A stretch of DNA of 33,930 nt from Sphaeroforma arctica JP610 (GCF_001186125.1 NW_014040218.1:20926-54855); one strand, 5' to 3'; shown: positions 21,377-33,200, counted from the stretch's first letter. Notes: generated by a model from the letters alone, not told the origin. Numbers and translations are program-made.

Positions 21377-21396
21377 ACAACGCTGGTAGATAAAAC

Positions 21397-24300
21397 ATGC
21401 TCACTGTTCACCGAGCCAGACAGGCGGTACGCGTCTCGCAATCAGCGCGTGTGATTGCATGCACAGCTGCGCGGTCGTACGCATCACCTTCGTTTAAATA
21501 CCAGGAACTGTTCACAAGTGAGAATCCAGTGGATATACCCTGGATGAAGCTGACAGACAAGTATGTGTCTACTGAGAAAATTGGGGACAGAGAGTTTCTT
21601 AAGGTAGAGCCAGAGGCTTTGCAACTGCTGTCTGCGACGGCTATGAACCACATTGCACACTTGCTGAGACCAGCACATCTACAGCAGTTGAGCAACATTC
21701 TGAAGGACGATGAGGCATCACAGAACGACAAGTTTGTGGCGTTGGAGTTGTTGAAGAATGCAAGTATTGCTGCAGGTGAGTATGTGTGTTGTTAGATCGG
21801 GGTTTATGAATGTGTCTTTGCTGCCTCACGTTCGATTGCATTTGAGATAGATAAAGCTATGGAATACCAGTATAATATAACACACACGCACACATACACA
21901 TACACGCACACATACACACACACGTACATACACACACATACACGCACACATACACGCACACATACACATACACGTACATACACACATACACACACACATA
22001 TANNNNNNNNNNNNNNNNNNNNNNNNNNNNNNNNNNNNNNNNNNNNNNNNNNNNNNNNNNNNNNNNNNNNNNNNNNNNNNNNNNNNNNNNNNNNNNNNNN
22101 NNNNNNNNNNNNNNNNNNNNNNNNNNNNNNNNNNNNNNNNNNNNNNNNNNNNNNNNNNNNNNNNNNNNNNNNNNNNNNNNNNNNNNNNNNNNNNNNNNNN
22201 NNNNNNNNNNNNNNNNNNNNNNNNNNNNNNNNNNNNNNNNNNNNNNNNNNNNNNNNNNNNNNNNNNNNNNNNNNNNNNNNNNNNNNNNNNNNNNNNNNNN
22301 NNNNNNNNNNNNNNNNNNNNNNNNNNNNNNNNNNNNNNNNNNNNNNNNNNNNNNNNNNNNNNNNNNNNNNNNNNNNNNNNNNNNNNNNNNNNNNNNNNNN
22401 NNNNNNNNNNNNNNNNNNNNNNNNNNNNNNNNNTACATATATATAGTTGTGCTATATGCAGATTTTGTAGATATTTATCTTCCGCCAACACTTCCGCATG
22501 AACACATATATATTGGCCCAGGTGCTCGGCAAGATCACGAAAGATGGCGTGTTCATCGAACGGCTGGAAACTGACCCGTCCAAGTACCTACCCGATATCA
22601 AAGAGAACCAGGTTTCAGAAGAAGTGGTGCAAGTGGACCTCAACCGACCAATGAAGGACATCCTTAGGTAGGGGATGGTTATTGGAGTCGTTGTGGTAGT
22701 ATCATCCGTCTCACAGGCACGAGGATATGCTCTTATGCGACCTTTGGATACACTAGTATCGTGCATAGTACACTCATGTGATTGAGGACCGTCCTTGCGG
22801 TGTATCTGCTCGTATCGTTTACTGGCAGTAGTAGGCATGATATCTTTGTCCTGGTTCCTCTAGTGTATTAGGCTAGTACATCAGGGTACCGTGATTGTAG
22901 GTAGTGCTATCAGGGTACCGTGTCGTAGGTAATGCTATCAGGGTACCGTATCGTAGGTAGTACTATCATTGTACCTTGTTCGTAGGTGGTGATATATGGA
23001 TGACTTATGAGCAGTCACAAGTATTATGCATTGTACTCACGCGTACTGGTACCACCACTGGTCGATACTGTCCTCAAGTGCTCTCGCCGTCTCAATGTGA
23101 AAGACCCTCCGCGTGGCCCTGTTTTGTTTCATGTTTGGAGGGGCCTTCACCTGCCGCAACACAAGTTACCTACCGTGACCACAGCACTTGCACATGGGGA
23201 CACTGCACACGCTTACTGTACTTTGTACTACTATTGGATCCCCGTACCTTCCCTCAGTGAACTCACCAAGCACCCCATCAAGACCCGCCTGTCACTCACT
23301 GGGACCATTGTCGTGGCGCGTGATATCGCCCACGCCAAGCTAAAGGAGCGTATTGAGAGTGGGGAGGGTCTGCCACAGTACATGAAGGACCACATTGTAT
23401 ACTATGCCGGCCCTGCCAAGACTCCTGACGGTATGTGTAGGTGTATATGAACTGCACAGGAGTGAGGTAGTAGTGTTAGATAATTGTGGGTAGGCATGTT
23501 ATTGTACTTTAGTCTGTATGCAAGCGTTTAAATTGGGGAAGAACCACATTGTGTACTATGCCGGCCCTGCCAAGACCTCTGACGGTATGTGGGTGCTACC
23601 GGATGGTTTGGGTGTGTAGTGTGTGTGTGGTGGGGTTGTGTATCTATATGTGTATATGAACTACATATGAGTGAGGTAGTATGCAAGTCTGTATGCAAGC
23701 GTATGGATTCACGTGTATCTTATTTTGTATTTTACCACTCGCATATCAGTTTGTTTACCAAAAATGCTGGTAGTATGTTTAAGTACGTTCGAGAGTCGGA
23801 CATGCATAGGAAGCTTACAGCACTAACACACAACAAGTGTTTACTAATACAAATGCACACCCTGTATACAGCTACATACAACCATGCATTTTTATTACTA
23901 AGCGTTAAGGAATAGATCTGTCACGTGCGCTTCGATCACTTGCTGGTCTTGGTCACCTATATGCTATGAGTGTCTGCTATCTTGCAAGTTAGCGTTTCGC
24001 GAAGCTTTTTGTTTACACATGTTCATATCTTTGTTTATGTTGAATTTTGTATATATTTGTTCAATTGCTAAAACAATTGGCATATCTTGCGTACCCCGCA
24101 CAAACAGCATTCAACAACCAATATTCACGCAGACCCAAGTAACTAGGGTTTTAGCCCCAAGTAGCTAGGGTTTTAACCACAAGAAACTAGGGTTTTAGCC
24201 CCAAGTAACTAGGGTTTTAGCCACAAATAATTAGGGTTTTAACCACAAGTAACTAGGGTTTTAGCCCCAAGTAATTGGGGTTTTAGCTCCTAGTAACTAG

Positions 24301-25545
24301 GGTTTTAGCTCCAGGTAATTAGGGTTTTACCCCCAAGTAACTAGGGTTTTAGCCCAGATCTCTAGCAACCCGGTCCCATAGTCCTTGCTTGTCCGCCGCA
24401 CGCTGGGTGTATATAGTTGGTCCTTTAAGCACTCCCCAGTGAGTCACCTACGTATTCCCATCCAATACGTTTCTTGCATGTTCTGGTTACCCCCCCCTGG
24501 TATCCGCCTGTCGACGTCTTACCGTTTCTCCTCTCCGTTAAACGCATCACCCACCCAGGCTACGCCTCTGGCTCGTTCGGCCCCACCACCGCGGGACGGA
24601 TGGACTCGTACGTTGACCTGTTCCAGAAGAACGGGGGCAGTATGGTGATGCTGGCCAAAGGCAACCGCAGCAAGGCTGTGACCAAGGCCTGCAAGGACAA
24701 CAAGGGCTTTTACCTGGGCTCCATTGGAGGGCCTGCAGCTATCCTGGCGCAGAACAACATCAGGAAAGTGGAGGTATGTCATGGTGTGGTGTGGTTTAGT
24801 ATATTATGGCATGGTGTCGCGTAGTATGATGTGGTATATTATGGTATGGTGTGGTATGGTGTCGTGTAGTATGGTGTGGTATATTCTGGGATGGTATATT
24901 ATGGTGTGGTATGGTATATTATGGTATGTTGTGATATGTTGTGGTATGGTATATTATGGTATGTTGTGATATGTTGTGTTGTGGTGTGGCATGTGCGTGG
25001 AAGTGTGGGCGGGCGGGTGCTGTTTGGGATTATGATTTTTTTTTCAACTTTTGGAATTTTGATTTTCTTATTTACATGTGACGAATTTTTATATATACCT
25101 AAAATTAAAACGCGCTCTGCTCAGTCGGTGTTGGGTTGATCCTAAACTATAGGCGATTCGGATACCCCTTTGCCAACAACACCTCCCATTGATGTATATA
25201 TATAGGCTGTTATATTTTATTACTAACATTCTTAAGTAGAGTAGTTGCAGTCTTTACGACAGTACATGCGGTCCAATTGTAGCTATCTGCTCGAGTATAT
25301 GTACCCTCTCGCAAACCATATTATTGTATTTGATATGCGTGCACATGTATGGCTACTGACAACCTATGGTCTGTGGTGTGGCTGTGGTTCATCAGGTGCT
25401 CGACAATAAGGAGGACGGCATGGAGGCCGTGTGGAAGATTGAAGTAGAAAACTTCCCGGCATTCATTGTGGTGGACGATAAAGGCGAGGACTTCTTCAAG
25501 AAGTATGTAACTGACTACCCACAGATTTCTTCAAAAATTATGTAA
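21397..25545 (+). CDS. Class I (iron-sulfur) fumarate hydratase, mitochondrial; middle exons missing in the gap
   Basis: Class I fumarase interconverts fumarate and malate with a [4Fe-4S] cluster. Visible exons: 21397-21775, then the gap, 22522-22667, 23258-23430, 24559-24773 and 25396-25545. Phases agree at every visible junction. Exon 1 starts with an Arg-rich, acid-poor presequence ([19 protein letters not shown], then RSYAS), typical of mitochondrial import, and reaches [13 protein letters not shown]. The later exons carry [96 protein letters not shown] and [21 protein letters not shown], all family signatures. Some 230 residues between exon 1 and 22522, including the expected PFCQDTGT cluster region, are not visible. 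The C terminus is either as called or is cut at a GTATGT donor at 25503. An exon-end copy, tandem repeats and a telomere-like array lie in the introns. Confidence 0.93.
21880..22002. repeat. (CA)n microsatellite at gap edge
   Basis: ACACAC with interspersed ATACACGTACATACAC runs straight into the assembly gap. It lies in the first fumarase intron and probably caused the assembly break. Confidence 0.93.
22003..22433. other. Assembly gap (431 N)
   Basis: Unknown bases. The gap lies within the fumarase gene between exon 1 and the next visible exon, so the missing fumarase exons must lie here. Confidence 0.99.
22868..22990. repeat. 28-bp repeat with CAGGGTACCGT
   Basis: Four diverged copies of CTATCAGGGTACCGT-NTCGTAGGTA lie in the fumarase intron 22668-23257. 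Confidence 0.85.
23386..23705. repeat. Tandem copy of a fumarase exon end with its donor site
   Basis: The last 45 bp of exon 23258-23430 plus flanking intron recur at about 23538-23705. The second copy keeps ACTATGCCGGCCCTGCCAAG and the GGTATGT donor. Its codons differ slightly (CCT to TCT in the TPDG motif). It lacks the exon's 5' part and an evident acceptor, so it is most likely a pseudo-exon in the intron. Confidence 0.9.
24130..24356. repeat. 22-bp telomere-like minisatellite in fumarase intron
   Basis: About ten units of CAAGTAACTAGGGTTTTAGCCC occur with small changes. Each unit carries TAGGGTTTTAG, close to TTTTAGGG/TTTAGGG-type telomere repeats but set in a 22-bp frame. It lies some 200 bp upstream of exon 24559-24773. 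Confidence 0.92.
24779..24990. repeat. TGGTATGGTATATTATGG simple repeat
   Basis: Degenerate GGTATGGTGTGGTATATTAT units start directly after the donor of exon 24559-24773 and fill the first part of that intron. Confidence 0.9.
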
Positions 25546-26960
25546 CTAACTATACAAACACATGCAATATACAAGAAGTATGTAACTAACTACACCACAC
25601 TCGGAATGTAGTGTGACATATCGGTGTATAACTTGATGTATGTTTGTTTTGCATACATGTCATTATATGTATATATATATATATCTATATATATATTATA
25701 TATATATATCTATATCTATATCTATATCCATATATATATATACATATATATATTTATATATATGGTGATCGCACTCTGCCACCGAATGGTCTAGCTGGAA
25801 GCAAGCGCTTGTTATTCTATCAAATCATACACTACAAGCGCATCTTGCCTCATGGAATTGTACACAATGCTGATTTGATCGGTCGAGAATGCGCTTCAAA
25901 TGGAAACTTAAGTTTTTCTGGAAAATACCCTTTGATATTCTCAGGTGGAGTGTCTAAATCGGTTAACCCTTCGGAAAAACTGAGCTCGCCGAATACAAAG
26001 AATACGTAACGAACCACTTCAGACGACTTCACATCTTACGACTGATTTAGTATATACTAAACCGACGGAGGCACCTCTATTGGGGATCGTAGAGGAGCAT
26101 CGCCAGGTGATCTTTGTGCTACATTTCTAATCTCTAGTATAGTTTTGTTAAGGATGATCGGCAACTCACTATGCTACCGTCGCCCAAGAGTGGGTAACAA
26201 TGTCCCCGCCCCTAATTCTGCCAGATGGGGCAGCTTTTGCTCGGGAGATTCAATTAAAGAACGCCGCTAAATGTTGTTGACCTTATCACGTTGTAGCTAG
26301 CGGGTAGGTGTAGAACCGTTGGTAAATCTACCACCTGTATATCATCCCTTTGAGAAACTGTAGTGTGGGCTTGTATCCTACTTTGATTCGTATACGAGCC
26401 TACCATTAATTAGGCTCGCATTGTCATATATATATACATATATAGATATTTATATATATGTATATATATATATATATAAATCTGTATATATATATATCAA
26501 TATCTATATCTGTAATACATATATATATATAAATATATATATGTATGTATGTACGTATGTTTATATATATATATATATATAATATATGTTTATTTTTATG
26601 CTTGTGTTTTTATAACATCTTATCATACAAACACGCCCTTGATGTTAATATCCTTTGTGTTTGTATAGCCATGCATAAAATTAACGAGCCGTCAAGCTTC
26701 CACAACCGTTGAGTATTGTAGTTGGTTTGATATGCACTTAACTGCACGAGGTTGAGCAACGTTCTGTATGCAGATGAAATTAACCGAATTCAACAATACT
26801 AAAGCCCTAAGCATTTGTAATCAACCTAGTAGCAGGTATAGGGGCGAATCGGGTAGATGCACATTTTGAACATGTACTAAGAGTCTGAGATGCACACTAT
26901 TTACTATTGACTATTGAGCCTATTTTTTAAACGCACATAATACTAAACACATTTATTTCT
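25546..26960. other. Spacer with two TA microsatellites around a 650-bp unique block
   Basis: A copy of AAGTATGTAACTAACTA follows the fumarase stop. TA-rich microsatellites lie at 25662-25765 and 26424-26600. The block between them is of mixed composition and holds an open frame at about 25763-26009 without recognisable motifs, plus a small hairpin (GAGCCTA/TAGGCTC at about 26396-26418). Being framed by TA arrays it might be an insertion, but no terminal repeats are seen. Confidence 0.5.
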
Positions 26961-28500
26961 TTCTTTATTAGCCTGCTCTGGCGAATGGAGTCATTCCACG
27001 CGTATTGTACGTATGAACTACATACGGAGCGGTGCTTACCCTGATAAGTGATAACGAAATATTTTGTTCATAGTTTCGTATCACCACAAGAGAGAGAGAG
27101 TGACCCGACTCACCCGAGAATCCGAGATGAATGAACTTCAACTTCTTCCAGCCAAGTCTCCAACACATAAACGAGCTCTGTTAAAATCTAAATATGTGTG
27201 TTTTTTTATTAAATCAAATGTATACAAAACAAAAACACAAAAAAAGCATGTCTCCTATAGTCTCTGTATGAGTGAACAGTTCAGACTTCACAACAAGGCA
27301 CGCCTTCAATAAAAATAAATAAACATTTAAAAACTGTCAGACTTCAAACCTATAATATATATATTTTTAAATTCTTTTTTTAAACTTTTTTAAAACTCTA
27401 CTTTTAGTGAGACTCTATAATACGTAGACTGTGAGTGTGGGACTGTGGGTCGTGGGAGACTGGGAGTGTGTCACTGAGTGTCAGGCCGAGTCTAATCGGT
27501 TATAGCAATTTTTCGTTATAGTAACAATAATAGGGCAAATTAAGGCTGAAATTTTCGAAATGACTCAGAAAGTGTCCTTCGAGATTTCACACGCAATTGC
27601 ACCAAAGTAGTTAAAGTATAACTCGACATTTCCCGCCAAAGTACAGACTATTTATAAACCTACTCTAAGTGCGTAGCTTTCAATAATTCAAATGCATGTT
27701 ATAATAGAAAGTGTCTAATAAATATATACTACTTCTAATATATACAACATCTGTTCTTTTGTGATAAAATACATATTTTTTAGATGTACTTGAAGTAAAG
27801 TATATCACACGGAAGAGAGACGTTCTATTCTATTGCTGCGTTTAGCTAGGTCTATTACATAATTAACAAGCATACAAGAAATATACACTGTTATTAACAG
27901 CAGCATTCAAAAGAGGCATCGTAACCGCCCGACCGTTCAACCGCTTCTTTGTAACAAACATGCTTGCGTCTAGTCGAACATTTTGTGCGGGCTTTCGTGT
28001 ATCCAATTAGATTGATGGGGATATCGACGGTATTTTACGTTTTCTTGGTAATTTTTGTGTAAGTAAAGATTCCAACTATAACGTAATACTATGACGAAAA
28101 CAACTATTACAAGCGACAAATTTTGTCTCCGGAAGTTTTCAAAAGTGGGACACGAAATCATTTTTTTTAAATTTAATCGAGCATACTATTGGCTGACAAG
28201 CTATGTCGCTCGATTATATCGTGAAAACTATTATAGTTAAGACCCGGCCTCAGACTGTCTGTAGTGTAGAAATTATATAGTCTTCTTCTGCATCAGACAT
28301 AGAAATGTCTACTAAAACTCATTCAAAATTTGTGCCCCGAAAATAAAATTATTCCACTCTCACCCCCCCCCATGAAAATATATTTTTAAAACTGGTTGGA
28401 GTTTTCGAACGGACGGACGGTACGACTATGTGCAAAATTTTCATCTAAATTGTGTTGACACTTCAATACACAACCCGGGAGTCGGGACTATGCACACTGG
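26961..28500. other. AT-rich spacer with GACTC-rich patches and a C-run
   Basis: Patches rich in GACTC/GAGTC occur at about 27085-27130 and 27410-27495. A run of C lies at 28364-28371 and GGACGGACGG at about 28412. Open frames are short and AT-driven. No gene or RNA is supported. Confidence 0.5.
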
Positions 28501-28689
28501 AGCCAGATAATTATAATGTTTGATATATCTGTTGCGTACCTTTAGTTAACTTGAGATATATATGTATATCTGTTGCAAGTACCTTGCGTAGACGTTATTA
28601 GGAGGTTTGTGTTGGCGGACACACAACCTGAAGCAGAATGCGGGTTTCGACTGACATATATGTTTGAGCGCAGGTGTCCTCCACACATA

Positions 28690-28692
28690 GAT

Positions 28693-28735
<43 letters not shown>

Positions 28736-28780
28736 GTATGTATATACATATATACATACATATATATGTATATATACAAA
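28690..28780. repeat. (CA)n(TA)n microsatellite before the kinase gene
   Basis: ACACACAC followed by a long TA run and TACATATATA words ends about 30 bp before the kinase start codon, in the presumed promoter or 5' UTR. Confidence 0.9.
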
Positions 28781-28809
28781 TATATCTGATTTAAAGGTTT
28801 TTGAATAAC

Positions 28810-31272
28810 ATGGATTGGATTAACTGGTTACGAACACCTTTAGGGGGTAGGCGACGGGGGAGGTCATGTGGTCGTCGTGAGCGCAGTGTCTCGGTGGATA
28901 TGACAAACGCACAGATTATATCAACTCCGGTCACACACAAGTATGGATTTCAGAATACACAGATAGACACACTACACTCATCACATATCTGCTCCGACAA
29001 CGAAGGGGACGCATTTTATGCAGAGAACAGAAGCACAGCCCATGACGAGAATAACGAACACCTCTGTGTGTATAGTGATGTACATGTAGATGAGGATGGC
29101 ACTAGTGTGTGTACGAATAGCCACAGAGAAGTTAGGACTAACCTGCTCACGCAATCACTGTCCCTATTTCAGCTCAGCGATGAGAGCGGTAGGGGTCTTT
29201 TTCAGGAGAAGAATGCACACAACCAGACACATACGCCTGCATCTACACTCCCCAGCGAACCCTCTTTCGCACATCCGGAAGCACATGGATGTGTGTCCAA
29301 GAATATTGTTAACAATGTTGTGCCTGATGCACACGCAAACTCAGGTGTACAGGAAATTGCAGACTATGTGAGGCTGGACAAAAGTTCGGAACCACTGAGG
29401 ACGACGTCAGCGATGCGCAATGTGTATAGTGCACCGGATTTAAACAAGCGCAGGCGAGATGAAGCGTGCCACTCAGAGACATGCGACATGCACACGATCA
29501 AGGCGACGTACGTGATAGTCAGAGCACTTGCTGCAGGGAGTCGCACGGGAAGGGTGTGCTTGGTCAGACATCGCGAGAGTGGTGCGTTGGCGGTGTGGAA
29601 GGAACAGACGCTGACGGCAAGCGATAGGATATATGTACACAACGAAGCACAGATACACAGCCTATGCGACCACCCGCACATTGCGCGTGTGATACATGTG
29701 GCACACACACAGAATAGTCTCACACTGGTGATGGAGTACCTGGGAGGGGAGGAGTTGTTTGCTCACATCAAACCGAGTATTGGGTTGGAAGATAAATCGC
29801 AAGTGCGCGAGTATATGGTACAGTTAGTATCGGCGATAAGCTATCTGCACGGCATAGGCATTGCCCATAGAGACATCAAACCCGAGAACATTGTATGTAC
29901 TACTAACGGTAAGAGTGTGAAGCTGGTTGATTTTGGGATGTCTGAGTATGTGCACGTCGATAGACCTGTAGGGAAGGCCTTGGTGGTGTCTGGTAATACA
30001 CTCAACAACAAATGCACGGGAAGATGCACAGGCGTGCACACCGACTCGGAGGAGAGCGAACACTCAGTCGGAAACGGCCAGAGAACGGAGACACCATCTC
30101 TAACGAACACTTTGGCCAGAGACGTTGTACCGGCTCATAGAGCTGTGGGACTTAATAGCGGGGCTAGCACTGATAGGAGCACTCAGGGTATTAGTCATGC
30201 AGATACAAGGGGGAATAGCAATCTGAGCAACGGAGCAGTTACTAGTGACCATGCCGACAGTTGTCGAGACACGACTACCTCCAGCGAAGCCTGCACCAAT
30301 ATGAGTGCGGGGGTGAGATACCGCCTGAACGTAGGCACCACCAACTTCATGGCGCCCGAGTTGCTGTACGATACAGACAGAGAATTTGGGACTGTTGATC
30401 TTAAAGCGTGTGATGTGTGGGCCCTGGGTGTGTGCCTGTTCTGTATGTGCACAGGGAGATTTCCTTGGTCCGAGGCAACGGACAAGTGTGTGGGTTACAG
30501 GTGTTATTCTGCGAGAGAGCACACTTCTCAGGACCTGTGGCTGCGAATCCCAGCGCCAGCGATGGTGATGTTATCCCACATGCTGGCTATCGACGTAAGC
30601 AGGCGATGGACAATTAACGAGGTACAAGCCTATCTGCAGTCGGAGTGGCCACCAGCAAAGCCTATTAACCACACACATAGAAGCCGAGCTTCGGGTAAGA
30701 AGCCGAATCCAGTGCAAAAGCTAACGCCTACGGCTGGTGTGAATAGTACCGCATCTGCCGGCGATTTTATTAAGTGCACATCACCACGCACACAAAAGGG
30801 ATTTGGTAACGATGGCAAACCACAACCCATATCAAATGGTCGCACGATCATAGATCCGTGTGTACAGCAGAACGACCCTACATTGTGTTCAGCTACACAA
30901 AGAGATACGACAGCTCTGCGACCTGTCACGCCCACCATCATCACCACCTCATACTGTTCACCACCCACACAAAAACGTAAGAAAAAGAGGTCTTATCGTA
31001 CAGATAAACAGATATCTGGTGACACAACCAAGGCTTACAACGACTCACAAAGCACATGTCTGAGCACCACAGCTATGTCTATTTACACACATGAGAAAAT
31101 AAGACCTAGTGTCAAAATAAGAGGAAGGTCGAATGCCCGGACTAAGGGTACCATAGGCGGAGGGAGGGTCTATTTGGAAGTGCCTGTAGTTTCTTTCGCG
31201 TGTCCGGGTGATGACAGCGGTTTCGAGTCTGAAGAATACAGCAGACAGGCCAGCGCGAGTATAAAGGGATAA
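28810..31272 (+). CDS. Ser/Thr protein kinase, CAMK/CaMKK-like, with long activation-segment insert
   Basis: Intronless, 820 residues from the ATG at 28810; the frame is open a little further upstream but without ATG. The first roughly 230 residues are low-complexity, with a basic start (GGRRRGRSCGRRERS). The kinase domain follows. The Gly loop is weak (AAGSRTGRVCLV). Catalytic Lys264 is in AVWKE and the alpha-C Glu279 in HNEAQI. HRDIKPEN is at 353-360 with catalytic Asp355, DFG at 374-376 and APE at 515-517. CDVWALGVCLFCMCTGRFPW follows. GT-NFMAPELL and DVWALGVCLFC resemble CaMKK-type kinases (GTPAFMAPE, DVWATGVTLYC), but group membership is inferred. All catalytic residues are present, so activity is likely. 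DFG to APE spans about 140 residues against the usual 20-35. The C-terminal 220 residues are basic and Ser/Thr-rich, with KKKRS. Confidence 0.9.
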   Translation: MDWINWLRTPLGGRRRGRSCGRRERSVSVDMTNAQIISTPVTHKYGFQNTQIDTLHSSHICSDNEGDAFYAENRSTAHDENNEHLCVYSDVHVDEDGTSVCTNSHREVRTNLLTQSLSLFQLSDESGRGLFQEKNAHNQTHTPASTLPSEPSFAHPEAHGCVSKNIVNNVVPDAHANSGVQEIADYVRLDKSSEPLRTTSAMRNVYSAPDLNKRRRDEACHSETCDMHTIKATYVIVRALAAGSRTGRVCLVRHRESGALAVWKEQTLTASDRIYVHNEAQIHSLCDHPHIARVIHVAHTQNSLTLVMEYLGGEELFAHIKPSIGLEDKSQVREYMVQLVSAISYLHGIGIAHRDIKPENIVCTTNGKSVKLVDFGMSEYVHVDRPVGKALVVSGNTLNNKCTGRCTGVHTDSEESEHSVGNGQRTETPSLTNTLARDVVPAHRAVGLNSGASTDRSTQGISHADTRGNSNLSNGAVTSDHADSCRDTTTSSEACTNMSAGVRYRLNVGTTNFMAPELLYDTDREFGTVDLKACDVWALGVCLFCMCTGRFPWSEATDKCVGYRCYSAREHTSQDLWLRIPAPAMVMLSHMLAIDVSRRWTINEVQAYLQSEWPPAKPINHTHRSRASGKKPNPVQKLTPTAGVNSTASAGDFIKCTSPRTQKGFGNDGKPQPISNGRTIIDPCVQQNDPTLCSATQRDTTALRPVTPTIITTSYCSPPTQKRKKKRSYRTDKQISGDTTKAYNDSQSTCLSTTAMSIYTHEKIRPSVKIRGRSNARTKGTIGGGRVYLEVPVVSFACPGDDSGFESEEYSRQASASIKG

Positions 31273-33000
31273 AACATACCTGGACTATGTGCCATCGAAA
31301 AAGTAAACTACTCACACCGAGTATCACAACGTACACGTGCTTGGACATGTATGATGATAGTTTAGGTCTGGACGATATATACTTACTGAAATGGCCGATA
31401 GCGAGAGTACAGAAACGCGCGAGAACATATCCCAGCACCAATGTGATTTATACGGGCATATATGTTCAAGGTAAAGATATGTCATGTATAGTATGGGAGA
31501 GTATCTGTACATACAAGCATTTATTCACTCCGTACAAGCATCTATTCACTGTTAACTTAACTTTAACTTAACTTTTGCCGAACAATAAGTATGCACATAC
31601 CATAAGCGAATGGCTTAAGATGTGTAAGTAAATCTCGGGTGCATACATTCAATGACGTCGGCACGGCACCTTACCGGAATTGAATAACCGTTGCAATGAA
31701 AAGACTCTGTGTTGTATGTTTCTCAGCTAGATCGCCATTTTATATTGACATGAATATTTATATAAATATATATAAGTATATATATATATATATATACATG
31801 TATATGTATATATATATACTATTTTATTTATATATAATATGTATGTATATATATATATACGCATGTATGTATGCATTTATGTACTTATGTATGTATGTAT
31901 GTATGTATGAGTTTATTTTTTTACTATTGTATAAAACTGAACGACAAGAAATAAATAGTATTTTTTTAATAGTATATACCAATGACATTTATAATTCATC
32001 ATTTTATAAAAATCGCGGAATGTTAAAAAAGTAATTCCTTATTAAATTAGAATAAAACACAAACATACTATTTGAGAGTGTGTGTGGCCGTGTGTCTCTC
32101 TCTCTCTGAGACTCTGACTCTGACTCTATTTACTATATAAAAAAATAGTATTTAGTAGAGAGTAAAGACAAGTAGAGAGTCTCTATGACAGACATACAGA
32201 GTATCTATTTTAATATATGTGTAAATAGTGTACAGTTGGTACTTGGTACACTCAGTCACTCACGTCTCACACTGTAAAGTTAAAAAATAAACAGAGTCAC
32301 TGGTCACACCGTCACACATAAATAGCCTCCTATTATAAAAAAAATAGAACACACACGATGACATAATTTTAAAAATAAAAAATAAAAATAAAAAATAGGA
32401 AGGACCATCCCCCCCCCCATAATTTTATTGTCACAATACTTTCATCGAGAGAAACTGGAAAGACTTTCAAGAGTTCAGACTCTTGTTGTGAGTGTCAGTG
32501 ACTTAGGCCTAAGCCTCAGGCTCTCATCAGCTGTGTCGCAGGCAGTCCCACTTCACCTTCACAGTTCACAGTTCACACACACCGATCAACTTCACACTTC
32601 ACACTGTTCAAACTTCGAAGTGTTGCTCACTAATAATATCCTCCCTTCATCAGTCTTCAGGAATAATTTAAATATATATATACTTGTGATTTTATTCTAT
32701 TTTACGCTTTATTGTTTTATTTAGTACATAGTAGTAGGCTATGTTTTTTTTTATCGATACCAACACACAAGAGAGAGAGAGAGAGTCAGAGAGGGCAAAA
32801 AGTTTTAAATATGTTTTTAAAAATAACAGGGGTGCCTCGCTCACGCTGGCCTCGAAAAAAGTTTTACTATTTACTATAAAAAAAACCTGCTATAAAAAAA
32901 AGTTTTCAGGACTCCGTGAGACTCTGTGAGAAAGGCATTAGACTGAATTCCGTCCCAAATACGTGAGCTTATTGGTAGAAGGTGCGCGATAAGTGGCACA
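31273..33000. other. Spacer with TA repeats, poly-C run and GACTC patches
   Basis: No gene is supported. TA and GTATGTATGTATG microsatellites fill about 31755-31910. GACTC/CTCTGACTC patches lie at 32095-32135 and GAGTCTCTATGACAG-like sequence at about 32175. A run of C lies at 32410-32419. TCACACTTCACACTG-like repeats occur at 32550-32620, and AG-rich simple sequence at 32770-32790. Confidence 0.6.
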
Positions 33001-33200
33001 TACTCTACACACCCGCACACGAACCCGCACACACAAACACATACACGTAGACACACACATACACACGTGTACACATACGCGCCCACACACATACACACAT
33101 AAACACACACACATACCCATACACACATACAACCGCGCACACATAGACCACACACACAGGTATACACTCATTCCCACATTCATACTTACAAATACACAGA
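33001..33200. repeat. (CA)n-rich simple sequence
   Basis: ACACAC with ATACAC and GCACAC variants lies immediately upstream of the myristoylated-protein start. Open frames of His/Thr repeats on both strands come from this tract. Confidence 0.92.

Noticed and set aside
22976-23260. Open frame before fumarase exon 23258-23430
   Set aside because: Lies in the intron; frame and content do not match fumarase and the exon begins at a clear CCCTCAG acceptor.
29364-30522. Minus-strand frames opposite the kinase
   Set aside because: Shadows of the kinase coding strand, which keeps HRD, DFG and APE motifs in one frame.
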